DNA of 64,000 nt from assembly GCA_030248295.1 (NCBI GenBank), contig JASANH010000938.1, positions 1,426,001 to 1,490,000 of the forward strand. Direction: 5' to 3'. This stretch comes from Mesodorylaimus sp. YZB2_4. Taxonomy: Eukaryota > Nematoda > Enoplea > Dorylaimida > Dorylaimidae. The notes beneath the pieces were generated by a model. The model was not told the DNA's origin, made no database searches, and was given only the letters and a program-made list of their open reading frames with translations. Both the position numbers and the translations under genes were made by a program. This document shows, piece after piece, positions 54,286-64,000 of this stretch (position 1 is the stretch's first letter; the number at the start of each line of letters is the position of its first letter).

Positions 54286-56965
54286 TCAACTCACGACTAC
54301 ACTTGACGCACTCGACGGGTCTGGTAAGATGGCCCACTGACCATCCGATTTTTCCGACCGTCTCTAAAAGGATCGGAGTCAGTCAAAAGTTGCGATTGAG
54401 TAAAATGACGCTACTTACGCCTCGGATAAACCGATAAATGAAGAACACCACGATTGCAAGGACAAAAACTGACCCAACGATGATTGCCGCGTAAGCTCCG
54501 ATACGCGCAGTTCTTTGAGCAACGACCACACTATCGTAAATGTACTTGAAAGTACTGGCATCGATTTCTACCGACTCGTTTATCCAAACGATTGGAACGA
54601 CGACTGACTTCATTCGATTGAATGCTCTAGACCTGAAAAGTTAGAGGTTATGACGGAGAGGATTTCAGGAACAACCCGTTCAAGACATTCAAGAGTATTC
54701 CTTTTTTGTATCTCACGATCAGGCGTGATAGGAGCCCATGTCGGAGATACTGCAAATACCAATCGGTCACCTGACTACGAGTCAATGATGACTGGAGCTC
54801 AGAGAATTTTAGTGCTCCTATAACGAGCCCGCTCATACTGTAAGCAAAACACTTACGCGGCTTTTCCAGGGTCTGTATACATAGCAATATTTAACTGAAC
54901 TTTTCTCGAGCCCGCCAACACTACGCCCGTTGTCTGAAAGTAAATAACGTCATTCATAAGCAAGGTCCCGAACTAACAACACGTACAGGCTCCAAGTCCA
55001 GATACGTATCATCCTCTTCTTCAGTAGCAACCTTCAAACCGCTCACTGAATCCTTCACCTCGTCCGGACAGAACAGGAACTGCGGCGATGATACGACGAC
55101 TGGTGCACCTGAGAAATGCCACAGCATGAGACGACAACCCGCGATCGATCTCGACAGTAGACCATACCATTCTGGCACTTAGCCACATCTAACAGGCCCG
55201 ACGGCAAGCACCATCCACTTGCCTCTCGCGGCTGGTCCTCGTAATAGCGTTCTTGGGATGGCCAGCAAAAACCTCGATTCTCAACCGCATCCGCACTAAA
55301 TACTCTGGCGGGTACTTTGAATCGATAGGCAAGCAATCCTTGGAAATCTATATCCGATTTGTAGGTTACATAGACAGACCTAAGCCAGAGAGCTGAAGAA
55401 GCGGGTCAATCACTCGACACGGCTCAAATACCTGCATATGTCGCTGACAAATATGGGCAGCGAGTCAGTACGCTTAATGAAGGGGTGGTAGACGGTGCCA
55501 TCTAAAAGACAAACTCATTCACAGTGAGAACCAAGTAATGCGCTAACTGCCCATACCCTCTGCGTCGCATTCACTAGCCCTCTGTGCTATCCCTAGCTAG
55601 GGGCCTTCCCAGAAAGCGGCAATGGGTGCTTGCTTCACTCACCCGTTCCATTAATCATACTTGACTGCGGGAATTCGCGTCTCCACCAGCCAGTCCAAAG
55701 CAAATCGCTGCGGTTCTTCCAGTCAACGATTCGGCCAACAGAAACAGTATCGTCGATGCCAGTCGATATTTCATATTCACCATCGTCCGATGAATTCTTG
55801 CCGTAAAATAATCCCATTCGATCAGGCACTGATCCTTTCTTGAACAAATTGAGCAAATCTAAGATTCTGTCCTTATATCCCTCGAATATCAATTGCTTGG
55901 CTTGGATGTTGTGGGCGAACGGACCTTCCCCAATCGAAGTAAGAATCCACTGGACCAAACGAGAAGGCAAAGAAAAACCTGGGGTCTTTTCACGAATCAT
56001 CTTTAAAACTGTCTAAAACAAAAAACTTTTCAAAAAACGATCAGAAACAGAGGCAGTAAAACTCTTGACGAGCTCCAAAAGCAGAACATGATAAATTTTT
56101 AAAAAACCAGGACGGTGTTCTTCACTTACCAAATAGGGAATATTAGGCACGGTAAATCTATCCGATTCGAAGCAATTGGTACACGAAAGATTCCGCTCGA
56201 AGAAATAGTCTTTTCGATTCATATAAGACACTGTGGTATTCTGATCAGAATATTTGATATTGTACTTCCGTTGCTCTTCCCTAAAAAATGCAGTCACTCA
56301 CACAAACCAATTCTTTCCTTAAAATCCAGCAGCAGGTACCTAAATCCATAAGGCCCTTTTTGAATCAAGGCAGGTTTCGCGCCGTATTGCAAGACTTCGT
56401 TGGCGTTTGTGACGTTGAAAATCCAGAACTGCAGTGAGATTTTGTACGGTGGTGCTTGCCAGGTTTGTTCCGCAAAGCTACCATTGGTTAAAGCCACTTG
56501 CTGAAAAGGAAAGGTGAACATAGAATGCAGCGGCTGAGCACACCGATGCAATGAAGGCTCATCTTATGACTCACACAGCATTAGCACAGCGAAGCTTACA
56601 TGGCAAACTTTCTAACACATTCGGCTTTCATAAATTGGTTCTCACACTTACTGAACGATTATTTTGGACACGACTACAAGATATTCGTTCACGCCACAGT
56701 TACAAGAAACAGTTTTTTCAGACCAGTTCAGTCAATCCACAGAAATCAGCTTGAGCGATTGATCCACAACAGCAAGCTACGGGGTTGGGAACGGGGATGG
56801 ATGAGAAAGATGCCAAAATAGTAATAGCCTTACCTTGTCGACGAGTCGTTTCACAAGTCCAGGCAACAAGGTAAGGATAATAACTCCAGCGATCAAGGCG
56901 ATCAGACCGATGGCTCCCACCACGCCGCCACAAATTTTCTCGCGTCTCCTCGTCATTGCTGTCAT
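54286..56965 (-). CDS. SCARB: CD36 / scavenger receptor class B family membrane protein
   Basis: Two-pass membrane glycoprotein that binds lipids or lipoproteins in this family, 528 aa. Ten exons on the minus strand: 56834-56965, 56340-56500, 56130-56280, 55643-56012, 55432-55501, 55168-55379, 54987-55108, 54857-54933, 54419-54632, 54286-54363, all GT-AG and phase-consistent from ATG at 56965 to TGA at 54288-54286. TM1 lies near residues 11-36 (GAIGLIALIAGVIILTLLPG). The ectodomain has the family landmarks QKGPYGFREEQRKYN, MINGTDGTVYHPFI, FVSDICRSVYVTY, a Cys-rich stretch (RGFCWPSQERYYE, GWCLPSGLLDVAKCQ), PQFLFCPDEVKDSV and TYLDLEP. TM2 lies near residues 475-500, followed by a short tail ending SSVVVS. 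Eight N-glycosylation motifs are visible. A TTTTAG acceptor sits directly before the ATG, so a 5' UTR intron is likely. Confidence 0.95.
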
Positions 56966-57675
56966 CTAAAACAGATCATGAAAAGAGCCATTCTTGATGA
57001 CCCACTTTTATACGAAAAAATCCGACATGGGCGCTAACTTTGAACGCATTCTACAAGAATGAGCAACCAGCTAGAGCTGATAAGCAGCGTGCCCGTAAGT
57101 CGGGCAAAGGGACAAAATGCTGTGACTGGCCCGGAAAAAGGGTGAAAGTACGCGCCCAACGAAGATCATAGTACAAATCGTGGGAAGAAGGGCGGGATAA
57201 ATCACCTTTCGTAATCATTGCCAGCACAAAATGCAAAACGATACCTCAGCAAAGTCACATCATAAGCATGAAGTTAAGGAAAGCGCTAAAAATATTATCA
57301 CTCCAACAAAAACTTGCTTGTCTCGGCCTCTAGCCTAGCTGACGCGAATGACGAGTCGCACTGGGTCGACGGAATCGTGATGCTTAAAATATTATAATCT
57401 GATTCATACGCGCATGGGCACACATCCAAATCCAAAACCGAACTAAATCAAAGCAGCAACCCTGATTCAATAGAATTTTTTTCGCGCGAGTCAATAAAAC
57501 TCCCGCGCAACTGCAGACATCATAATGTGCTAAAACTGTTTATGACAAAATTGAAGATAAAATCTCCCGCAAAAAGAATCACGTAAGAGAGTTACGACCA
57601 AGACCAAGGGGATGAGAGACGACAGTGGACTTTGGTCAACGTTGTTGTAGTCAATATACTCGCAGGCAGGGAATT

Positions 57676-57749
57676 GGTGGTCAAGAGGAAGGTGGTCAAG
57701 GGAATTGGTGGTCAAGGGTGGTTGGTGGCTGAGAAAACTGGTGGTCAAG
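57676..57749. repeat. Four copies of GGTGGTCAAG
   Basis: Copies begin at 57676, 57691, 57707 and 57740, separated by purine-rich spacers of 5, 6 and 23 bases. A degenerate minisatellite. Confidence 0.8.
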
Positions 57750-59384
57750 CTGGCAGACCTGTGCGACCTCTGAAAGTCCAAGATCAAAGGTCGATGTACG
57801 AAGATCAGTCCTGAATATGCTCACTAATCATGGCTTTTCTAGCTCATTAGGGATGGTGTACTAGAGAGCCACAATGAGTGCGTGTAAGATGATGTACAGC
57901 ATGTAGTTTCGTCTAGACGTCGTGTCGGAAAGACTGGCTCCTGGGCGTTGGTGTCAGCTTTGAACATGTTGTGAACTATTTGAAACTTGGAGGACAGCAT
58001 ATTTGTGTCAGACGATAAGTTGCTGTTTTCGCGCTGGAAGCAAACTTGGCTGCTTAGCCTCTTATGTTTTCGCTGAACGTGCCTTTGTCCTAGTGGCCAA
58101 TACTTCGAGTACAGAGCCGAGCCTTGCCAAGGACATTAGTCTGTCGCGCTTGTCATGTCATTTACTGTCGCCAAGCCTCGCCAAAATACACTCCTGGGCG
58201 TAGTACTTGTGGTCCTTATTAGTTGTGGCTAGCCTGGGGGCCATAACGTACTCTATGAACAAGTTGGGTTCCAAGACTTGTTTCGCCGCGGACGGATTTA
58301 AAATATTGCGCAAGATAAACTGTCAAGGTCACCATCGGGCTTCGGCTGTATGACGGCTGTGGAACAGACATTCTTGGCCAGCCGTTTGTAAGATAAGTCG
58401 GTGAAGCAATGAGTAGTCTCATTCTGCAAGCACGGCAGGGGTGCTTTGTTGGCTGATGCATATGGAATCGATACCATGGCACGTTGGCGCGAGCACTAAG
58501 CTCTCGACATTGAGGGCGATTCACAGACCTAAGCAGCTGTCTCCTCCCCAGCCAATATGCCAGCTATCACCCTGAACAGATCAAGTCCGCTTTTACGTCT
58601 CTGAATACTTCTCCAAGCACCTGTGCATTATGCCACCGGCCAATCTAAAGCCACTGAACCGTTGGTTCAGCGCTCCCCGATTGACCATACGAACCTCGTT
58701 GCCAGCTCTCCCACCGCCTGATTCCAACTAGGATTCAGTATCGCTCAAGATTAGGTCAACGGACTTTATTGCTTTTTTCTCGACACTAGGCAAACAAAAT
58801 CTTCGTTCGCTCATGTTTTTTGCAGCTGGGCAATGCTCTCGGCACTTATATCATGTAAATCCTCCTGCGGCCTAAACAGTTATACCCGATTGCGCTGGCA
58901 CGTGGTCGGTACGGATCGTCCACTGACGAGTCCTTAAACCTAATTTACGAATCCGAGCACGAAGCGAAAACGGGACGGGCTGAACAGACGGGCTCGTTCA
59001 GGTTGTGTTCTTCGATGCCCTTGACGTCACTCAGATCTCTTCTGCCTTGTGACCCATTCATGCGTGTGTACCCAGATTAGAATGCATCCCTTGCTTCAGT
59101 TCAATGGTAAGGATTTCATGGAAGCTTGTCCGTCTTGCACTTATGAAACAAGAGATGCATTAGACCAGTTTCGATTAACAAATAGTCAATAGGCGCGTGG
59201 ATCAAAGGGTGCAGTCTCCATGGGTACATTCATGCCCGGGCGGGCTTCTCGTCGATACGCTATCCAATCCGTATCATAGGCCCAGACTCAATAACAGGAG
59301 GCAGAATTATATAACCAACGTCATTGTGATCAGGAGCGGACCTAGAAAATGAAGCCTAGTTAAACAGAATTATGTTTTTCCTCT

Positions 59385-59398
59385 CCCCCCCCCCCCCC
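59385..59398. repeat. Homopolymer tract of 14 C
   Basis: Run of 14 C on the plus strand preceded by a pyrimidine stretch (TTTTTCCTCT). Confidence 0.95.
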
Positions 59399-59490
59399 AT
59401 CTTTTTACGAACGCCTTCGCGGCCGCGATGTTGATCATTAGCTTTCTTAAATGAGATTGTCAGCACAAACCATTCTGCTTATCAAACATT

Positions 59491-59496
59491 TTTATT
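59491..59496 (-). terminator. Candidate polyadenylation signal
   Basis: AATAAA on the minus strand, about 150 bases after the stop of the probable terminal exon. Confidence 0.4.
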
Positions 59497-59642
59497 CATC
59501 GGTCTCCCTCCATCGACCGAAAATTGACATAGCTTATAAAAGTGTCATTCGAGATGAGTGTGTGGTCTCCTCCTCTCCCTCCTCCGTGTTCCCACAGCGT
59601 CCATCGTGAGATCTTTGACGACGCTTTCAGCTTTTCGCTCTT

Positions 59643-59747
59643 TCATCTGGACATCCCATACTTGCGCAGCTGTTTGTTTAGTTCGTGTCCAAATTTAATT
59701 TCCTCGTCGCAAAAGTTCCTCTGGTCGGTTTCAGACTGATTGGAAGA
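59643..59747 (-). CDS. Probable terminal coding exon of an unknown minus-strand gene (partial)
   Basis: Reading leftward from 59747 the frame encodes a charged, protein-like sequence (RNFCDEEIKFGHELNKQLRK then YGMSR) and stops with TGA at 59645-59643. An AATAAA lies on the minus strand at 59496-59491, about 150 bases downstream. Two CAG acceptors 12 bases apart (before 59747 and before 59735) are both in frame and would differ by four residues (SSNQ). No upstream exon is firmly identified; a minus-strand frame near 60352-60465, with a GTGAGG donor in phase 0, is a possible partner. Product not recognised. Confidence 0.4.
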   Translation of the reverse strand, partial: SSNQSETDQRNFCDEEIKFGHELNKQLRKYGMSR

Positions 59748-61076
59748 CTGATTGTCTTCGATTGCTATCGGTCAAGTTACAGACACGAGCAGGTACGAAG
59801 AGAGGGACACGCACGTAGTTGGTTCCTCGAAAAGGCGTGTAAGCGAGGTTAATCCAAGCTTCCTGTAAACCTAAGGGACCAGTGGGACCTATCGGTCATA
59901 GCGGGGTTTCGGAGACAAGACGACTAATGATGTCACGAAATTTCTAGCGTGCAAGATGGGTGATCACTAATGAGGGCGTGCGAATGATTGCGACAGGTGA
60001 CCAGAAAAGGTCAGCCGGAGCGAATGGATGGTCAGAATGACGGCAGTGGCTCAAACTGAGCAGTCTATTCCTATCCACGGGTCTTTTGGGTTCTACAGTA
60101 CTAGTTTAGAGGATGACGTAGGGTGCTGCGACTTTGTCTGGGGTGGACGGAGGGGTACTTTGATCAACTGAAGAGGGGAGATTCGCCCAAGATTGCAAAG
60201 TGTTTTGTGAATGCGTTACGTATTTAGGGGGACAAAATCGGGACATGTAGCATCAGCGGTAGACCAGCCTTATTTCAGTAGGGGTTCTGTACTAAATCTG
60301 GCTTCTTTCCTCATTTGGCGAAGAATCCTCACTGGCGACCTCACTATCTTCTGCAAGGCATGCCGCATTGATGATGTGATCTGACAGGTAAAACATTCCT
60401 TAGCAATCCCGCTCATTGTGTGTCTCTTCTGGCCACCCACGCTATTGGTCAAGGCATGAAGCATCACGGTGAGCGAAACCAAAAAAGTTCATTCATTTTC
60501 TAATCTTCAAATGGAAAACTGGAAAATTTAAATTGTTTTACCAAGCTAAGCCTACTGTTCAAGCGGAAAATCGCATTGACTCGCTTTCATTGCCCCCCAA
60601 CATATGTTTGGGAATGCTCGACAAGGTACGATCATTTAGCAGTCAGGACGAGCCTGAGGCCGGGAAGAAGAATGATCCCTTCGACAGGATTCTGGCTGAC
60701 ATGACGTCTCTTGGCAACCGAAAGCCGGCTGTCTCTCGGTCGCTCTCTACCGGGTTCTGTTTGGCGTGATCTGTTTTATGGGTGTCATTAGCTAAATACT
60801 GTCCCTATCCTGTTCTTGAGTGTCCTAATTAGGCCCGCCTGTCTATTTGCGGGTTGCGGATACTTTTACTCAATAGTGCTCGCGAGAGTAGTGCCTAGTC
60901 GATTGTTCATATGCGCCTAATTGGTGCGAGGGTTGGGTTCGACTAGAGGCCGAGAGGTATCCTATTTGTACCTCCAGGTTTCAAACGACGACTCAAATCT
61001 CACTGGGTTGATCATTTGTGGGCAAACATCTGAGCGAGCAGTCAGTCAGTCGAGCCTTCATTACGCCTTGGCAGTG
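59748..61076. other. Stretch upstream of the second GPCR, no firm gene
   Basis: At 60533-60769 a plus-strand frame (DPFDRILADMTSLGNRK) has coding-like codon use but no ATG at its start and no clear acceptor. The minus strand at 60270-60482 is also open. These could be exons of the unknown gene ending at 59643 or of another gene; I cannot decide. The segment just before 61077 is probably the 5' UTR of the GPCR. Confidence 0.35.
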
Positions 61077-62246
61077 ATGTGGAACGTAAGCAGCTATCGA
61101 TACGACGAATTCCTGGTCGACTTTGAGAACGTGGACCGCAGTAAGCTTCCGGGTATAGGATATCGGATCGACCGTCTGCGGGCCGTGCCCCTGGTGGCCT
61201 ATGTGGTCCTGTTCATCGTAGGTGTGTTTGGCAACGTGTGGGTCACGTGCGTGATCGGATGTATAATCGGTCGATCTAGTACGAGGGCACCGAGAAGTGT
61301 GCAAGTCTATATTCTGGCCTTGTGCTGCTGCGATTTGGTAGTTCTCATATTTTCACTGGCCTTGATCGTGGACCTGTTCTACGGCGAGTGGTTGGTCGAG
61401 TCCAAATTCCTGTGTCTGTTGTACCTGAGCAGCGAAAGTTTGAACAAATTTTGTTCACCTTTCCTGTTGGTGGCGTTGAGTTACTTTTGCTACGCTAAAA
61501 TATGCCGACCCACGGGCCACTCCAGCTTCCCTTCCGCCTCTTCGTCGGCCGGTCAGTATCAGTTTTTCGATGGCGACATTCGTTCGACCACGCTGGTGGC
61601 CCTCGCTTGCGTTGTTTTGTCCTTCGTGGCACTGACCCCCGTCTATATCTACGGCGACTTGCACTTTATCGTTTACGAGAATCACTCGAAACTGTTAGAC
61701 ATCATCACCAAATGCGCATTCGAACCCAACGATCCCAATGTGCTGACCATATTCACCATATACGGCTTTGCGCTGGGCTACGCGGCACCCACCCTCATGT
61801 TCACTTGTTTCCACGCGGCCATCGTCTGGCGAGTTCACCGCCAGCAAGCCGTGCGAACCAACATGACCAAACGAGCCACGGCCAAGTTTCTGCGCGTGAC
61901 AAGAACCATTATGGGACTGGTCATTTTCTACATCGTCTGCTGGTCACCATATTGGTCGCTCATTCTTTATCAGGCCGTCACTCCTCTCGAGGGTCAAGGC
62001 GAACTATCAGACGTCGGTGTCGTGGCCACGTATTTCATACACATGCTGCCCTATATCAACTGCACGGGCTACCCCATCATCTACACCCTGGCCAACAGAG
62101 ATATTCGGGAAGCTTACAGTCGAGTCAAAGCTAAGCGCGAAGCCAGCCGACTTTTCTGTTGTAAGAATGGTTCAGTATCAAACAACGAGAAAAGATCTGC
62201 GAGCAAGGCCTCCAAGGACGACCTGAACGAGTCCACTTTGCTCTAG
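61077..62246 (+). CDS. Rhodopsin-like GPCR with degenerate activation motifs, intronless
   Basis: Seven-transmembrane receptor, 389 aa, single exon. Start chosen at ATG 61077 (MWNVSSYRYDEF); the frame is open further left but with no ATG between its left end at 60921 and this codon. The N-terminus has an NVS glycosylation motif. TM1 VVLFIVGVFGNVWVTCVIG, TM2 YILALCCCDLVVLIFSLAL with Asp2.50, TM3 beginning with Cys3.25 (KFLCLLY) and ending ALSYFCYAKICRP, an ECL2 Cys (TKCAFEP), TM6 IFYIVCWSPYWSLILY with an intact CWxP, TM7 INCTGYPIIYTLANRDI, then a Ser/Lys-rich tail ending ESTLL. The fold is peptide-receptor-like, but DRY reads FCY and NPxxY reads YPIIY, so two activation switches are lost. The ligand is unknown. 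A weakly similar class of orphan neuropeptide-type receptors in invertebrates is the likeliest home. Confidence 0.85.
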   Translation: MWNVSSYRYDEFLVDFENVDRSKLPGIGYRIDRLRAVPLVAYVVLFIVGVFGNVWVTCVIGCIIGRSSTRAPRSVQVYILALCCCDLVVLIFSLALIVDLFYGEWLVESKFLCLLYLSSESLNKFCSPFLLVALSYFCYAKICRPTGHSSFPSASSSAGQYQFFDGDIRSTTLVALACVVLSFVALTPVYIYGDLHFIVYENHSKLLDIITKCAFEPNDPNVLTIFTIYGFALGYAAPTLMFTCFHAAIVWRVHRQQAVRTNMTKRATAKFLRVTRTIMGLVIFYIVCWSPYWSLILYQAVTPLEGQGELSDVGVVATYFIHMLPYINCTGYPIIYTLANRDIREAYSRVKAKREASRLFCCKNGSVSNNEKRSASKASKDDLNESTLL

Positions 62247-63004
62247 TGTGCTATGATGATAAGGATGATGAGCTTGTGGCACAAGAACGGACCGTTCGGG
62301 TATCCTGTTTGTGTTATATGCTCGCAAGGTCGGCTGCCTGGCTTTCATGCAGCTGTTCGATGGATGGGCGGACGGCTGGATCGAACGGAGCTCGTCAAGG
62401 TTTCCTATCACGCGTATTCGGTATTGTGTACAGTTCCGTTCACTGATAATTCATCAAAGTTAATGTCAGCTAGTAAAATTTTATGACTGCCATTCTGTTC
62501 GATGCACAGGGTCACGGGCATAAACGATAACTGCCTCACTTGCTCGATTAGTGTGGTCAATAGTTCGCGTGATTGTTCTTCAAAACTGGTCGGAAATGCG
62601 TCATATAGTCAGGAGACACAGTCTGGTACGGAAGCAAGGATGGTCGTATAGGAGCAGACAGCTGTATAAAGTGCTGCCACACACAATGACATGCTGAGGA
62701 ATAAAAGGAGTTACCGGGCGCAGGTTTTCACGATTGATCAAGCTTTTGATGCAGCTCCTGGTCACGCCAGTCTTTAGGCGGCAATACATGCCACGGCATA
62801 TTTTAGCCTGATGAAGTTGAAGTCTGATGAATTCAGCCACAGACATGTCAACCGACCACATTGCTAATATCTTATGTAAATGTTCAGGCGAAGCGGAATG
62901 CTAAGCAGCTCGAGGATAGCAAACAGCTGTACAGTAGGTCAGTTTCTTTCGAGCCGCTGTCTATGATGAACAGATGTGAGTGATCTGGAAAACATCGTTG
63001 TTTT
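62247..63004. other. 3' region of the second GPCR and intergenic DNA
   Basis: No supportable gene in about 760 bases. Open frames are short and unrecognised. Confidence 0.5.
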
Positions 63005-63250
63005 ATGAAGCGTCATTTATGCATCGAAGATCATTACAAATTACATGCAAGGTGGGACTTGGTCAAAGCGACATCAGAGGAGACATCTGGCCTAATCAAC
63101 TTCAGTACCACGCTAACAATAAGTCTGCCCGCGCAAGATCCAACAATGAAAGCCATTACTGAGGACAGCATTGACTTGAGACAAGCTGTCCCGCTTCCTT
63201 ATTTTCTGTCGTTTCCGAGCAGAGGCATTAGAAAACTGGTGATTTTGTAT
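63005..63250 (+). CDS. Possible coding exon, first copy of a duplicated segment
   Basis: Open from ATG 63005 to a GTAAGA donor after 63250. Its last 40 residues (from PAQDPTMKAI through DLRQAVPLPYFLSFPSRGIR) recur in diverged form at 63889-64000 in the same frame. Differences between the copies fall often at third positions (TTG/TTA, GTC/GTT, CTT/CTC, CCG/CCT), which argues for translation. The family is not recognised. The upstream limit is uncertain. Confidence 0.35.
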
Positions 63251-63735
63251 GTAAGACGTGTATTTCTTTAGTCTGGACGAGGTAAACATATGATCCGAGA
63301 TTACTACTAATTTAGCTAAGCTTGTTAGATAAAATAGAGAAAAGTACTAAACCTAGAACAAACGGTGGAAGTAAAGAAGTGTAATTTGACTACATAATTG
63401 GTTGTGACCGTGCAGCCAAGTCAGGATAAACACGTCCCAGAACAATGATTGTGATATTGTGGGGGCACGTACCATGAATGTCGGGGACATTCGTATAAAG
63501 CACGAAGATGAATATGAAGAACGGCAGAAGTACCCGAGTACGTATCGGGAAAGTGCAGAGGAGATCACGAACATACAGTACGAGTAGACTACTCCTACTG
63601 TATGCGTGCAGCCCGTCACGTTGTCGTCTAACGTGACCACTATACTGTCTGTAAGGACAACCAACTCGACTTTTCGAAAGATAGATATGCTATCGGTCTC
63701 TCGAATGCTCGCTTTCCTTTATCTGCCGCCGCCGT

Positions 63736-63769
63736 CTATTGTACTGCCAGCGAGCAAGCAGTACAATAG
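63736..63769. repeat. Perfect 12-bp inverted repeat (hairpin)
   Basis: CTATTGTACTGC and GCAGTACAATAG are exact reverse complements with a 10-base loop. They lie between the two copies of the duplicated segment. Confidence 0.9.
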
Positions 63770-63888
63770 AGTACACTTCGTAAGTTGTGCTTACTGGCTC
63801 GCGGGGAGTAGGTACCCCAGTAAAATGTGGCTTCGTTGCCATTTTGAAGAGAAAAGCACTGAAGCGAAATAGCACTGAAAAGAAAGTC

Positions 63889-64000
63889 CGCGCAAGATTG
63901 GAACAATGGAAGCATTGACTTAAGAATAGCTGTTCCGCTCCCTTATTTTCTGACGTTTCCTAGCAGAGACCTTAGAAAACGGGTGACTTTGTCAACATCA
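63889..64000 (+). CDS. Second copy of the duplicated coding-like segment, cut by the window edge
   Basis: The frame AQDWNNGSIDLRIAVPLPYF, then LTFPSRDLRKRVTL, matches the first copy with conservative and synonymous changes and is still open at the last base. Relative to the first copy it lacks about 5 codons near its start. It could be an alternative exon or the beginning of a tandem gene copy. No acceptor was identified with confidence. Confidence 0.35.

Larger units (their letters stand above)
56966..59642. other. Stretch without a supportable gene
   Basis: 2.7 kb. It probably contains the promoter and an untranslated first exon of the CD36-like gene at its left end. It holds a short repeat of GGTGGTCAAG and a 14-C tract. 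Open frames are at most about 100 codons and unrecognised. Confidence 0.55.

Overview
This is nuclear DNA from an invertebrate animal. The genes are split by many short GT-AG introns (about 50-500 bp), CpG is not depleted, AATAAA signals follow several stop codons, and every recognisable gene belongs to an animal family: an ERG-type potassium channel, a serpin, two rhodopsin-like GPCRs, a single-domain MSP protein, a FERM-PDZ tyrosine phosphatase and a CD36/SR-B receptor. Density is roughly one gene per 8 kb. The ERG channel and the small MSP-domain gene would suit an ecdysozoan such as a nematode or tardigrade, but a flatworm or another small invertebrate is not excluded. I could not fix the phylum from sequence alone.

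Layout. Positions 1-6734 (minus): the S1-to-C-terminal-coiled-coil part of an ERG (KCNH2/6/7 class) potassium channel in 14 exon positions, cut at the left edge and without a recognisable N-terminus. Its pore position is filled by two homologous tandem exons. 11449-12895 (plus): a two-exon serpin with an N-terminal membrane segment. 14022-22294 (minus): an unidentified multi-exon gene with a Ser-rich, partly coiled-coil product. 24022-25185 (minus): an intronless GPCR. 25.9-27.7 kb: repeat-rich DNA, including an element with 102-bp inverted arms. 28981-29532 (plus): a small two-exon MSP-domain protein. 32630-51711 (plus): a PTPN4/Ptpmeg-type phosphatase in 21 exons, 1284 aa, with one 9.3-kb intron. 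54286-56965 (minus): a complete ten-exon CD36/SR-B gene, 528 aa. About 59.6 kb (minus): a probable terminal exon of an unknown gene. 61077-62246 (plus): a second intronless GPCR. 63.0-64.0 kb (plus): two diverged copies of a coding-looking segment running off the right edge.

The genes do not form one pathway. Several are typical of neurons or membranes (ERG channel, two peptide-type GPCRs, PTPN4-like phosphatase, CD36-like lipid receptor). The strongest candidate for something new is the pair of alternative pore exons in the ERG channel. Exon A carries the inactivation-supporting Ser at the hERG S631 position and exon B carries Ala there, as EAG channels do. One gene could therefore make an inactivating and a weakly inactivating channel by exon choice. 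All exon coordinates were derived by hand from splice motifs, reading phase and family resemblance, and they are phase-consistent across each complete gene.
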